From assembly GCF_002005305.1 (NCBI RefSeq), contig NZ_CP014782.1, forward strand, positions 992,001 through 1,056,000: a DNA stretch of 64,000 bases, written 5' to 3'. The first letter of the stretch is position 1. Every line of letters begins with the position of its first letter. Of the stretch, positions 17,792 through 27,058 are shown in pieces. This DNA is from Shewanella psychrophila. Its GTDB lineage: Bacteria > Pseudomonadota > Gammaproteobacteria > Enterobacterales > Shewanellaceae. Position numbers and translations under genes: made by a program. The notes under the pieces are model-generated. The model searched no databases, was not told the origin of the DNA, and saw nothing but the letters and a program-made list of their open reading frames with translations.

Positions 17792-18652
17792 TTATCGATT
17801 AGGCGGATCTCTTTGTAGCATTGTCTTGATCGCACTAGATGAGAACTCACCACCTTCTAACACATCGACAAGTTCTTCGGCCCGCTGGTCTAAAAATGTT
17901 TGCAAGGTTTTATCACCATAGATCAACGCGAGCATTTTATCTTCAGATACATTCTGCTCAGTCATTAATAGGTTTGCTCTGGCCAATAGATAGGTTAACT
18001 CAAGGTCATTGAGTTTCTGGTAATTGTTTGACAGTCCCAATAGCCAGTCAGGGTTTAAGTTATCTTCGTCGCTGATATCCAGCACTTCAAGATAAATGAT
18101 GTTAGATTGTTTGGCGTCAAACTTCTGATAATAGGAAGCCACTTGAGACAGGAGCAAGATGTCATCTATCTGATGTGCTTTATAGGCAGCTAACACGACT
18201 TCTTCAGCCTGCATGTCATTAAAGCGAGTCCAATGATAGAAAGCTAGGTAGAGATCTTGACTATTCTTGGTGGTGTCCTGAAGCTGAGATAGGTTTTGTG
18301 CACTTAGGCCAAAAGCGCGTACCCGATCGTTAGTCCTCTCTGGATGCAGAATGTGTTGTACACCGGCGGCGAGTTCTATGCATTTATTATACTTTTCTAA
18401 ATTGAGCAGTTGTTCATATATCTGCTTACCAGAAGGTGATTCTGTGAATTTTAGCTTATATCTTTTACGAATTAAGTCACCTTTTTCATATCGACACCAG
18501 CTATCGGCGTGAAGATCGCTACAAAGTTCAGGATTATTTTTACAAATTGAGCCTGTATTTGGTTGATTATCACAGCCAGACAGGCCAAAAAATGCGATAA
18601 AGCTAATAAATGATGTAATTAATACAAAATTTCTCGTCAAAATAGGCTCCAA
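17792..18652 (-). CDS. DUF2989-type lipoprotein
   Basis: The protein has 286 aa. Its lipoprotein signal ends in LSGC, followed by a Cys-containing segment (NTGSICKNNPELCSDLHADSWC) whose cysteines may pair. The remainder is helical with repeat-like segments resembling tetratricopeptide solenoids (YLAFYHWTRFNDMQAEEVVLAAY). It matches, from memory, the DUF2989 family of Shewanella and Vibrio, whose role is unknown. It sits between the two GAPDH genes and is divergent from the longer one. Confidence 0.75.
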   Translation of the reverse strand: MEPILTRNFVLITSFISFIAFFGLSGCDNQPNTGSICKNNPELCSDLHADSWCRYEKGDLIRKRYKLKFTESPSGKQIYEQLLNLEKYNKCIELAAGVQHILHPERTNDRVRAFGLSAQNLSQLQDTTKNSQDLYLAFYHWTRFNDMQAEEVVLAAYKAHQIDDILLLSQVASYYQKFDAKQSNIIYLEVLDISDEDNLNPDWLLGLSNNYQKLNDLELTYLLARANLLMTEQNVSEDKMLALIYGDKTLQTFLDQRAEELVDVLEGGEFSSSAIKTMLQRDPPNR

Positions 18653-18841
18653 GCCATGCTTTTGCTAATAAAATTACAGCGTTACAAAAAATATCTTGCT
18701 AGCCTGAAAGGCTACTTTTCATTACAATAGCGCCGACCAAAGGGGGAAAACCCCTATTATTAATTAGAGTATTGGTCTTTTCTTTTTGTTACTCAATCAT
18801 TTCTGAAAAAAAATCGGAAAAGTGAGATAAAGGATCTGTAA

Positions 18842-20278
18842 ATGAGCGCTGATAAACACCTACAAAGCTGGCAAGAACGTTTCGAAATGGCAGAGGCTAT
18901 GCAGCCTTTGCTTGGTAAGTTATATCGTAATCAAGGTGTCGAAGTCGTTTTATACGGTAAGCCACTACTCAATGCCTCTACCATTGAGATCATCAAGTCA
19001 CACCGTCTAGTACGTCGGTTTGTTGGCTATAAACTAAGATTGCGTGAAAGCTTTCCTTTCGTAGAAGCACTAAGCAAATTGGCCGTTAAACAGTGTAAAG
19101 TTGATATAGGTAAACTGGCTATCAACTATTGGCGTGAACACGATGATGCTAGTGATATAGAAGCTTATATGAGCCGCGAGCTTGCGTCTGCTATCGATCA
19201 CGAAGATACTCAAGAAGCCAGAGATGTTGTACTGTACGGCTTTGGACGTATCGGTCGTCTTCTAGCCCGTCTGTTAATAGAAAGAACGGGTGTGAGTAAT
19301 AAGCTACGTCTTCGCGCTATCGTGCTGCGTGGTGGCCGTAAAGGCGATTTAGAGAAGCGTGCAAGTCTGCTCAGACGAGATTCAGTTCATGGTCCATTCA
19401 ATGGCTCTGTAGAAGTCGATGAAGAGAACAACGCCATCATAGCTAACGGTACTTATATCCAAGTGATATATGCCAACTCTCCCGATGAAGTGGATTACAC
19501 TCAGTACGGAATTAGCGATGCATTAGTAGTAGATAACACTGGGATCTGGAAGGATGAAGATGGACTCGGCCTTCACCTTAAGTCTAAAGGCACTGCTAAA
19601 GTTCTACTGACCGCACCAGCAAAAGGTCAGATCAAAAATATCGTTTACGGTGTAAATGAGTCAGATATTCTCTCTGAAGATAAGATAGTATCGGCGGCGA
19701 GTTGTACTACTAATGCTATTACTCCGATATTGAAAGCGATGAATGATAAGTATGGCATCACCAATGGCCATGTAGAAACCATTCACTCTTATACCAATGA
19801 CCAAAATCTAATTGATAACTACCATAGTGCAGATCGTCGTGGGCGTAGTGCACCATTAAACATGGTTATCACTGAAACAGGTGCAGCTAAAGCGGTAGCT
19901 AAAGCCTTACCTGTACTTGCAGGTAAACTGACAGGCAACGCAATTCGCGTTCCTACACCTAACGTTTCTATGGCCATCATTTCTTTAAATCTGGAAAACG
20001 AAACAGATAAAGACCAGGTCAATGAATATCTACGTGAGATGTCACTGCATTCTGAACTCCAGAATCAAATCGATTTTACAGAGTCAACAGAGATAGTTTC
20101 ATCAGATCTAGTTGGTTCACGTTATGCGGGTGTTGTCGATTCACACGCCACTATCGCTGACGGTAATCGTGCCATTCTTTATGTGTGGTATGACAATGAG
20201 TTTGGTTACAGCTGTCAGGTTGTTGGTGTCATGCAGAAAATGCTTGAACTTAACTACCAGTCATTACCAAACTGTTAA
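18842..20278 (+). CDS. Long-form glyceraldehyde-3-phosphate dehydrogenase
   Basis: The protein has 478 aa. Residues 1-125 form a helical N-terminal extension rich in Arg and Lys (KSHRLVRRFVGYKLRLRESF) that GapA lacks. The dehydrogenase core starts at VVLYGFGRIGRLLARLL, has the catalytic Cys in SAASCTTNAITP, and ends with WYDNEFGYSCQVV. This long form is known in Shewanella and Vibrio. Its separate role, perhaps gluconeogenesis or a different cofactor, is not established here. It is divergent from the DUF2989 gene and ends in its own terminator. Confidence 0.93.
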   Translation: MSADKHLQSWQERFEMAEAMQPLLGKLYRNQGVEVVLYGKPLLNASTIEIIKSHRLVRRFVGYKLRLRESFPFVEALSKLAVKQCKVDIGKLAINYWREHDDASDIEAYMSRELASAIDHEDTQEARDVVLYGFGRIGRLLARLLIERTGVSNKLRLRAIVLRGGRKGDLEKRASLLRRDSVHGPFNGSVEVDEENNAIIANGTYIQVIYANSPDEVDYTQYGISDALVVDNTGIWKDEDGLGLHLKSKGTAKVLLTAPAKGQIKNIVYGVNESDILSEDKIVSAASCTTNAITPILKAMNDKYGITNGHVETIHSYTNDQNLIDNYHSADRRGRSAPLNMVITETGAAKAVAKALPVLAGKLTGNAIRVPTPNVSMAIISLNLENETDKDQVNEYLREMSLHSELQNQIDFTESTEIVSSDLVGSRYAGVVDSHATIADGNRAILYVWYDNEFGYSCQVVGVMQKMLELNYQSLPNC

Positions 20279-20313
20279 TCAGATCTCCTAGCGATTGATT
20301 AACGCTTAATGAT

Positions 20314-20343
20314 AAAAAAGCCTCGTTAATACGAGGCTTTTTT
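20314..20343 (+). terminator. Terminator of the long GAPDH gene
   Basis: AAAGCCTCGT and ACGAGGCTTT form the stem, flanked by A- and T-runs on both sides, 36 bp after the GAPDH stop. Confidence 0.92.
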
Positions 20344-20456
20344 ATTTCTACTCAATATTGCGTCCCGAGAAGAGTTTGTACTCAAAATAAAGGCACCTAA
20401 ACAAAGGCACCTAGTAGGACCATTGTTTATTGGGAGGTTAATTAACGAATCAGAGT

Positions 20457-21148
20457 TTATTGCTTCTCAGTGTAGATATCGAAAATATCGCCTTTCTTTG
20501 CGTTTTTAAAGTTTGATATCACTAATTTTTGCAGGCTAGTATCAGGGTCAATCCAAACACCACAAATGTAATCAACCCCATGACTTTGATATCTGCGGAA
20601 CTCACCATTCTTTAGCTTAGAAAGCTCAACCGTTGATTTATTCTGTGGATCTATAAGTTTAGAACCATTGATAATCACCTCAGAAGTAAAATCTGGTGTT
20701 TCTATGAAAAAAGTTGTCTCATGCTGAGGCCATACTGACTTCATCTTATGAAAAACACTCGCTGAATGGATGTTCTCTACGGTTAATTCACCTTTGTGAT
20801 TGCTTGCAGTATATTCAAGAGTTGGTTTGTGCTCTTGACCTGAACCGCGCTGTTTAATATTGGCTTCACTGCTGAATATTCTCTCACCAGCGACCTTTTC
20901 CATTTCTGGAAGCATATGTCTAATCACTTGAGTCTCGGTAGTCTCAGTGTATTCGAACATATAACCGCCGATTAGGAGCTGGACCTTTTCTGCTTTTGGG
21001 TTGAACTGGCCATTATCGATGTAGATCCCATCAGCATGAGTAGTTGGTGCCGGTGGGACAGGTGGCTTAGGGCTGGGGCTACTGCCGTTACATGCAGAAA
21101 GAGCCGTAACTATGGTTAAAACAAGAAGTGGAGCCGCAATTTTTTCAT
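20457..21148 (-). CDS. Lipoprotein with apparent 1-nt frameshift in a start-codon poly-A tract
   Basis: The reading frame 20457-21257 contains a lipoprotein core (PLLVLTIVTALSACNGSS) but its ATG at 21257 gives an implausible leader. On the minus strand an ideal start exists at 21148: AGAGGATCTA then ATG and a run of six A. With seven A the translation would be MKKIAAPLLVLTIVTALSAC, a perfect lipoprotein signal in frame with the rest (230 aa). One A therefore appears missing, through mutation, sequencing error or programmed slippage. The mature part starts with a Pro-rich linker and is otherwise beta-rich. The function is unknown. Confidence 0.7.
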
Positions 21149-21351
21149 TAGATCCTCTGGTCAAATAGGGTTGCTTATCAACGGGGAGGATAATAGCGGC
21201 AGGTTGAATACAAAGAGTCACTTTCACGCTTAGTGACCCTTTGTATAGTAGGCGCAATGTAAAGGAATGATTGTTTTCAGGCGGTTTTCAAAACAACATT
21301 TAAACATTGGTTTATATCTGAATGTCGAAAGAGCCACCACTTTTTTGGGAG

Positions 21352-22653
21352 TTAAAATGAGTATTTAACGTTGAAACCACTGTAATCAAGAACTAAATCA
21401 TTACTTATCAGCTTAGATTCCACTTGTTGTTCGAACCTGCCGACAACAATAGAAGCAGCCCAGCGATTATTGAATTTATAGTCAATGCTTGACCATATGT
21501 CTTGAGAATTCAAACTTGAAGAAGCTGTGAGTCTTAAGCCAATGCTTGCAGATAGCTTATCTGTAAATTGGTATCCGACTTCAGTTGCCACTGATGGTGC
21601 GATAAAAAAGTTACTGGCCTCAGTTAAGTGCTCACCAGCGACATAGTCCATTCTCATTGATAGCAAGCTCGTAGTTAGACCTGCACCAACATCAAGCTTC
21701 CAGTTGCTGTCCGGTAACAACTCAAACATATAATCAGCAGTGGCATTCCATACACTATAAGCAGTGACTATCTCATTGCCCGCAAGATATGTCTCATTTT
21801 TAAACTTCACGTCCTCCCTATGTTCTTTCTGAGTTCTTGACTCATAAGGAGTGAATGAAAGATTCACATATTGGTTGTCAGAGATCCCAAAGGTGAAGTG
21901 AGAAGCGGCATAAGTGTTTGGTTCGTTATCGCGTCCGAAGTTATACAGATCGAACGGATTATTCACGCCATCGTTGATAAGGTTTCTTTTAGTACTTGAA
22001 CCACCGATAAACAGTGAGTAACTATTACGGTAATCCGTGCTATTTCTAAGGTTGCTGTATCCAGGTCTTGGCTTTTTCTCTCGTCCAAATACATAACTAG
22101 CGTTAACTGCGAAACCATCCTTTGTCATAGAGGGGACAAACATTAAATCTGACTGATTGTAAGGATCCGTAAAATAGAGACTCGTGAGTACAGAGATAGC
22201 ACCTCCAGCCATGACATCATCCATAAAATGTCTATTTGCGTGTACACGGCTAAAGCCAACGAATGCAGCTGCGCCATATGCTGGAACAGCCCAAGCATCA
22301 CCGTATCTATGATGCAGGTAAGCTGCGCCTGCGAACGCGGCAGAAGTATGGCCGGACGGAAAAGAGTTCGGCTGTGTACCATCTGGTCTTATCTTTCTAT
22401 ACACGAATTTTAAGCCGTGGGTAATGGATGCAGAGGTTCCCAGCCCTTTAGTCAGCTGCCAAGCCCCTTCAGTATCTCCTACAGCCAGACTTCCAGCCAT
22501 CGCACCAGCAGGGATAATAATCTGCATCCAGTCGCCTATTTCTGAAATAGTTCCGGTATTGGTTTGCAATATCTCGCTCTTGGCCATGACCGAGGTGCTC
22601 AATATGCTCGCTGCGGTCGCAACTGCTAGTGTGTGTTTTACAAATAGTGTCAC
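21352..22653 (-). CDS. PAP2-family phosphatase with probable outer-membrane barrel domain
   Basis: The protein has 433 aa with a cleavable signal (TLAVATAASILSTSVMA). Residues ~40-170 hold the PAP2 acid phosphatase motifs in order: KFVYRKIRP, FPSGHTSAAF and SRVHANRHFMDDVMAG. The C-terminal 250 residues show alternating aromatic strands (SYSLFIGGS, HFTFGISDNQYVNLSFTPY) and end in a terminal aromatic strand (SGFNVKYSF), as outer-membrane beta-barrels do. A fused barrel would place the phosphatase in the outer membrane or periplasm. The substrate, perhaps a lipid phosphate, is inferred. Confidence 0.8.
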   Translation of the reverse strand: MTLFVKHTLAVATAASILSTSVMAKSEILQTNTGTISEIGDWMQIIIPAGAMAGSLAVGDTEGAWQLTKGLGTSASITHGLKFVYRKIRPDGTQPNSFPSGHTSAAFAGAAYLHHRYGDAWAVPAYGAAAFVGFSRVHANRHFMDDVMAGGAISVLTSLYFTDPYNQSDLMFVPSMTKDGFAVNASYVFGREKKPRPGYSNLRNSTDYRNSYSLFIGGSSTKRNLINDGVNNPFDLYNFGRDNEPNTYAASHFTFGISDNQYVNLSFTPYESRTQKEHREDVKFKNETYLAGNEIVTAYSVWNATADYMFELLPDSNWKLDVGAGLTTSLLSMRMDYVAGEHLTEASNFFIAPSVATEVGYQFTDKLSASIGLRLTASSSLNSQDIWSSIDYKFNNRWAASIVVGRFEQQVESKLISNDLVLDYSGFNVKYSF

Positions 22654-22959
22654 CGGGAAATTCTCTTGGTTGAATAAGTAGACTAAATAGAAATGAATAA
22701 AGTGGGGGAGTCAGCAATGAATTGGTTTAGCTAGTATTCCCTTTTGGTCAAAATGGTTAGCCTTCAATATTATTTCTTAGCTGATCTTAGCGCTCAACTT
22801 TTAACCTTGCCTTACTAACACTGATAGTGATGGCTAGTATTTTCAGCGCTTGATACTGCAATTAGACCACTGAACAAACAGAATTCAGCTTAAATTTAAC
22901 CACAATGATCGTTTTAGCATCGGTCAGTTAAAAAAGCCCATTTTTAGTAAGTTTCTTGA
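22654..22959. other. Non-coding gap upstream of the tRNA cluster
   Basis: I see no gene in these 306 bp between the PAP2 gene and the tRNA promoter. It must contain the PAP2 promoter on the minus strand. I see no clear repeat or operator. Confidence 0.6.
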
Positions 22960-22987
22960 TTGACTATCACCAGTAAATCGGTAGAAT
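22960..22987 (+). promoter_or_regulatory. Promoter of the tRNA cluster
   Basis: TTGACT (22960-22965), a 16-bp spacer and TAGAAT (22982-22987), followed by a fairly GC-rich discriminator (GCCATTCCGC), fit a stable-RNA sigma-70 promoter. The first tRNA starts about 70 bp downstream. Confidence 0.65.
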
Positions 22988-23057
22988 GCCATTCCGCAGT
23001 CAGGGGAAAGCTTCTTAAGAAACAACTTGCTGCAAGTAAGGTTGATAATTGATGTAA

Positions 23058-23133
23058 GCGACATTAGCTCAGTTGGTAGAGCGATACCTTGCCAAGGTAT
23101 AGGTCATCGGTTCGAACCCGATATGTCGCTCCA
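23058..23133 (+). tRNA. tRNA-Gly(GCC)
   Basis: The 76-nt cloverleaf has acceptor stem GCGACAT/ATGTCGC, anticodon loop TTGCCAA (anticodon GCC), T-loop GGTTCGAACCC and an encoded CCA end. It is the first of three tRNAs on one strand. Confidence 0.97.
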
Positions 23134-23211
23134 ATCTTACGTCTTATCAGAATAAGACGAGGCCTTACTAAGGTATAAGAGAAGGCCGCTCAAGTTTTAC
23201 TGGTAAAAATT

Positions 23212-23285
23212 GGCGCGATGGCAGAATGGCTATGCTGCGGATTGCAAATCCGTCGATCTCGGTTCGACTCCGGGTCGCGCCTCCA
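23212..23285 (+). tRNA. tRNA-Cys(GCA)
   Basis: The 74-nt cloverleaf has acceptor GGCGCGA/TCGCGCC, anticodon loop ATTGCAAAT (anticodon GCA), T-loop GGTTCGACTCC and an encoded CCA. It is the second tRNA of the cluster. Confidence 0.97.
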
Positions 23286-23388
23286 TATTTAGATTGTGAT
23301 GAGTGTTAACTCTTGAAAGTTATAAGCTAGCTATCGAGAGACACAGTATTAACTACCGATAATACGTATCATCAAAATCAACGAGTTT

Positions 23389-23474
23389 GCCCGAGTGGTG
23401 GAATCGGTAGACACAAGGGATTTAAAATCCCTCGCTTAATAGGCGTGCCGGTTCAAGTCCGGCCTCGGGTACCA
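23389..23474 (+). tRNA. tRNA-Leu(TAA)
   Basis: The 86-nt class II tRNA has acceptor GCCCGAG/CTCGGGT, anticodon loop ATTTAAAAT (anticodon TAA), a long variable arm (CGCTTAATAGGCG), T-loop GGTTCAAGTCC and an encoded CCA. It is the last tRNA of the cluster; a decayed 3' copy follows. Confidence 0.97.
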
Positions 23475-23481
23475 TCATTTA

Positions 23482-23508
23482 AGCCCTGACAATAGTCGGG
23501 GCTTTTTT
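23482..23508 (+). terminator. Terminator of the tRNA cluster
   Basis: AGCCCTGAC and GTCGGGGCT form a 9-bp stem around AATA, followed by a T-run. It lies 8 bp after the tRNA-Leu CCA end. Confidence 0.92.
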
Positions 23509-23528
23509 GTATCAGCATTCCAGAAATA

Positions 23529-23591
23529 GATTTATAATCCCGCGCTACTCTTCATAGACCACGTGCCGGTTTAAGTCCGGCCTCGGGTACC
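23529..23591 (+). pseudogene. Decayed partial copy of tRNA-Leu
   Basis: The 30 nt at 23562-23591 repeat the 3' end of the tRNA-Leu above with one mismatch (GTGCCGGTTTAAGTCC in the T-arm). The preceding GATTTATAATCCC recalls its anticodon arm. The 5' half is missing and the anticodon stem does not pair. Such 3' tRNA copies are usually left by integration or excision of an element at the tRNA, or by unequal duplication. No integrase is nearby. Confidence 0.8.
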
Positions 23592-23871
23592 CTATCATCA
23601 CAATTCGGGCAGGGCACGTGCCTTTCTGCTCTCTACTCTTATTCATTGAATTTGAAATCTACCTGAATGCCGACACGATGTAACGAATATGACAATCCTT
23701 AATAAAACAACCTGAATAATAACTTTTATTCATAATATTGATGATATTTTGTTTGTTACACCAAATGAAAACGATTTATTCTACTAATATCAAAACTCGC
23801 TTTCGATGCCAGACTCACAATGGTATAAAGAGGGTCTACAATCCCCTACATCACCTTTTTAGGAAAGACTC

Positions 23872-25065
23872 ATGATATTTACTCAGGTTGAACTTGCTCC
23901 TGCCGATCCCATTTTAGGCCTCACCGATGCTTTTAAAGCTGATACTAGAACAGAAAAAGTAAATCTTGGTGTAGGGATTTATAAAGACGAGTCAGGTTCG
24001 ACTCCAATACTAAAGTCAGTCAAACTTGCTGAAGAGAAATTACTTGCCACAGAAAAGAGCAAAAGTTATCTAGGCATTGAAGGCGTAGAGGCCTATAACC
24101 GTGTAGTGCAAGAATTGCTATTTGGTGCAGATCACGACGTCATTAAGAATAAGCGTGCATTAACGGCTCAAGCTCCTGGCGGTACTGGTTCATTAAGAGT
24201 GGCCGCAGAGTTTCTAGTTCGCAATACGGAATCAAAAACCATCTGGGTGAGTAATCCAACCTGGGCTAACCACCAAAATATTTTCAAATCAGCATCACTT
24301 AATATTGAGCAGTACCGTTATTATAAAGCTGAGACTCACGGTAAAGATTTTGATGCCATGATTGCCGACTTAAGAACGGCTAAATCTGGTGACTTAGTCC
24401 TATTACATGGCTGTTGTCATAACCCAACTGGTATAGATCTTACAGAAACTGAATGGCATATTATGGCCGAGCTCTGCGTTGAGCTTAATTTAGTGCCGTT
24501 ATTCGATTTTGCCTACCAAGGTTTCGGAGCTGGAGTTGAAGAAGATGCACAAGGCTTAAGAATTGTGGCTAGCAAGGTGCCTGAACTTATCATAGCAAAT
24601 TCTTTTTCTAAGAATTTTGGTCTGTATAACGAAAGAATTGGTGCCGTGACTGTCGTGGCCGAGAATCAAGCCGATGTCACAAAGGCTTTTAGTCAGGTAA
24701 AAAGCACTATCCGTGGTAACTACTCTAATCCACCGGCTCACGGTGCATTGATCGTCAGTACCATACTCGGTGATAGTGAATTAAAGACACTGTGGCAAAG
24801 CGAACTCAAAGAGATGCGTGAACGTATTGCAAAGATGCGCAGCTTATTTGTTGAGTCGCTTAAATCTGAAGGGGTTACACAAGACTTTAGCTTTATCTCT
24901 ACACAGAATGGTATGTTCAGTTTCTCTGGATTAACCAAGGAGCAGGTGGCTAAACTTAAAGATGATCACGCTGTGTACATCGTGGGCTCAGGGCGCATCA
25001 GCGTAGCGGGCATGACTATTGAAAATATGCCGGTGATCTGTAAAGCCATTGCTGCAGTGCTATAA
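23872..25065 (+). CDS. Aspartate/aromatic amino-acid aminotransferase
   Basis: The protein has 397 aa, full length for class I aminotransferases. The N-terminus (APADPILGLTDAFKADTR) is the AspC/TyrB type. The PLP lysine is in NSFSKNFGLYNERIG, the cofactor Asp and Tyr in LFDFAYQGFG, and the substrate Arg near the C-terminus in GSGRISVAGM. It transfers amino groups between aspartate or aromatic amino acids and 2-oxoglutarate. AspC and TyrB specificity cannot be separated by eye. It is monocistronic and followed by a terminator. Confidence 0.92.
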   Translation: MIFTQVELAPADPILGLTDAFKADTRTEKVNLGVGIYKDESGSTPILKSVKLAEEKLLATEKSKSYLGIEGVEAYNRVVQELLFGADHDVIKNKRALTAQAPGGTGSLRVAAEFLVRNTESKTIWVSNPTWANHQNIFKSASLNIEQYRYYKAETHGKDFDAMIADLRTAKSGDLVLLHGCCHNPTGIDLTETEWHIMAELCVELNLVPLFDFAYQGFGAGVEEDAQGLRIVASKVPELIIANSFSKNFGLYNERIGAVTVVAENQADVTKAFSQVKSTIRGNYSNPPAHGALIVSTILGDSELKTLWQSELKEMRERIAKMRSLFVESLKSEGVTQDFSFISTQNGMFSFSGLTKEQVAKLKDDHAVYIVGSGRISVAGMTIENMPVICKAIAAVL

Positions 25066-25102
25066 CTAGCACATTAACTTTGAGTTAAGTAATTGATGAT
25101 CA

Positions 25103-25128
25103 AAAAGGACAGCGAATGCTGTCCTTTT
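25103..25128 (+). terminator. Terminator of the aminotransferase gene
   Basis: AAAAGGACAGC and GCTGTCCTTTT pair around GAAT about 40 bp after the stop codon. It also faces the convergent YvcK gene and may work in both directions. Confidence 0.88.
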
Positions 25129-25155
25129 GTGTATCAGATTCAATAGACAGGCATT

Positions 25156-26073
25156 TTAAATCGCACCTGACTTCTTCTCAAAGTCTAGCTCAACCATACT
25201 GGCCAAAGCATCGGCCAGCGCCGTTCTGTCATGTAAACCCGCATGATGTTTACTCACTAACGGTCGGTAAGAGATAATGCCATCCTGATAGCTTTCTTCC
25301 GAGTGACATAAGACCTGATCCACCACTTTGAGCCCCAAGATCTGGTGACACCATTCAATTCTCTGCTGTAAAGAAAAATCCGCAGATGGCGAGGGCTCAC
25401 GAGTTAGGTTATCGATTAAAATGACTTTAGCTTTCGATTCGTTAAGGGCAGAAACAAATTTCGGTAATAACAAGGGAGGCATAATACTGGTGAGGAAGCT
25501 ACCAGGGCCTAATATCACTAAATCAGCCTTTCTAACGGCATAGCAAGCCTCACAGGTCGCTGCTACCATAGGCTCTAAAGACAAGGCCATGGGGTGACTT
25601 TGCATACCATCGACACTGGTTTCACCAAAGACTCGATTACCACATGCCTCGATAGCCACAAGATGTGTAGGCTCTTCAGACATAGGGATCACTTTGGTTT
25701 CTATATTGAGCAGCTGCCTAATGAGGTTAACCGCCTCTAATGGCCTGACACAAAGTTGATCTAAGGCAAGTAGAATAAGATTCCCTAGATTATGTCCACT
25801 TAATTCATTTTCCCCGGAAAACCGGTACTCAAATAACAGAGAGCCGATAGAAGGGTGGTTTGAAAGTTGAGATAAACAGTTTCTGAGATCCCCCCAAGCA
25901 ATACAATCCTGCTGCTGACGTAATCGCCCCGTTGAGCCACCGTTGTCAGTTGTGGCGACAACACCTGTTAGTTTTGCGCCCAGAAATGAGAGAGACGATA
26001 ACACACGTCCTAATCCATGGCCTCCGCCAACTGCGACTATGTTTTCAAATTGATTTAATTTGTTATTTTGCAT
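25156..26073 (-). CDS. YvcK/YbhK-type CofD-like protein
   Basis: The protein has 305 aa from ATG 26073; the 35 residues upstream in the open frame do not fit the family. Diagnostic motifs are VAVGGGHGLGRVLSSL, TDNGGSTGRLRQ and the late LGPGSFLTSI. The family binds UDP-sugars and in Bacillus (YvcK) is tied to gluconeogenic growth and cell shape; E. coli has YbhK. In gammaproteobacteria the function is not settled. It is divergent from bax with about 150 bp between the starts. Confidence 0.88.
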   Translation of the reverse strand: MQNNKLNQFENIVAVGGGHGLGRVLSSLSFLGAKLTGVVATTDNGGSTGRLRQQQDCIAWGDLRNCLSQLSNHPSIGSLLFEYRFSGENELSGHNLGNLILLALDQLCVRPLEAVNLIRQLLNIETKVIPMSEEPTHLVAIEACGNRVFGETSVDGMQSHPMALSLEPMVAATCEACYAVRKADLVILGPGSFLTSIMPPLLLPKFVSALNESKAKVILIDNLTREPSPSADFSLQQRIEWCHQILGLKVVDQVLCHSEESYQDGIISYRPLVSKHHAGLHDRTALADALASMVELDFEKKSGAI

Positions 26074-26230
26074 CCGGGTTTTTCCTTCCTGAATACCCAA
26101 TGAATATGCGTATCTTAGGGGAGCAATTATAACTGATACTATAACTTTTGTGTTGCGTTTTGTGTTGTGTTTTGTCAATTAAGATATATGACATATAATT
26201 GCCGTTGGTTTTCGAAAACAAGAGAGAAAA

Positions 26231-27058
26231 ATGAAAACAGGTAGAATCGCCAAATTAACTGTATCCCTGACTCTAGTGATTGTCATGTTCATCCTTTTAA
26301 GGATTAATTTTATTAAAATTGACGATGCTGATAAGAGTACGCTTGGAAAATTAATTGAAAATGAACAGGCAATGAGCTTGATACCTGACTTTGGTTCTAT
26401 TGCCAACGTGGCTCAAAAGAAACAGGCTTTCTTTAATTATCTGCGACCGGCGATCAGACATCAAAATGCCATCATTGCAGATGAGCGGCACTTTCTATTA
26501 CAAAGTTCACAGCACCTTGAAGATGGGCTGACGCTCACCGAAGCTGAACACTTCAGAATTGAAGAAATAGCCAATAAATATCAGTACTCACCCAGAAGTA
26601 TTAATGAGAAGACTCTTAGTGAACTACTGATCAGAGCCGATATCATCCCTGAATCAATGATACTGATTCAAGCCGCGAATGAAACGGGTTGGGGCAGTTC
26701 TCGTTTTGCTAAAGAGGGGCTCAACTTTTTTGGTCAATGGTGTTTCAGAAAAGGCTGTGGACTGGTGCCTCAATCACGAACAGCTGGCAAAACCCATGAA
26801 GTCGCGGTATTCGATTCTGTAGAGGATTCAGTGGCATCTTATTTGAAAAACCTCAATTCTAATGCTGCATATTCATTATTGAGATCTATTCGTGCAGATT
26901 TACGTGCACAAGACAAACTTCCCGTTGCAGATCAGTTAGTATACGGCTTAGTTAATTATTCCGAGCGACAGGAGGCATACATAGATGAACTCCTGGAGAT
27001 GTTACGTCAAAACAAACAGTATTTGGTGGAGAATCATGAAGAAAGGCCTTCTGTTTAG
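26231..27058 (+). CDS. bax: Bax-family peptidoglycan glucosaminidase
   Basis: The protein has 275 aa. A single N-terminal membrane anchor (KLTVSLTLVIVMFILLRI) is followed by a ~150-residue glucosaminidase-like domain with ILIQAANETGWGSSRFAKEG (the Glu is the likely acid) and NFFGQWCFRKGCG. The pattern fits E. coli Bax and related GH73-like proteins acting on peptidoglycan in the periplasm. Its 3' end overlaps the start of the DUF2987 gene by 23 bp, so the two genes are probably translated from one message. Confidence 0.85.
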   Translation: MKTGRIAKLTVSLTLVIVMFILLRINFIKIDDADKSTLGKLIENEQAMSLIPDFGSIANVAQKKQAFFNYLRPAIRHQNAIIADERHFLLQSSQHLEDGLTLTEAEHFRIEEIANKYQYSPRSINEKTLSELLIRADIIPESMILIQAANETGWGSSRFAKEGLNFFGQWCFRKGCGLVPQSRTAGKTHEVAVFDSVEDSVASYLKNLNSNAAYSLLRSIRADLRAQDKLPVADQLVYGLVNYSERQEAYIDELLEMLRQNKQYLVENHEERPSV

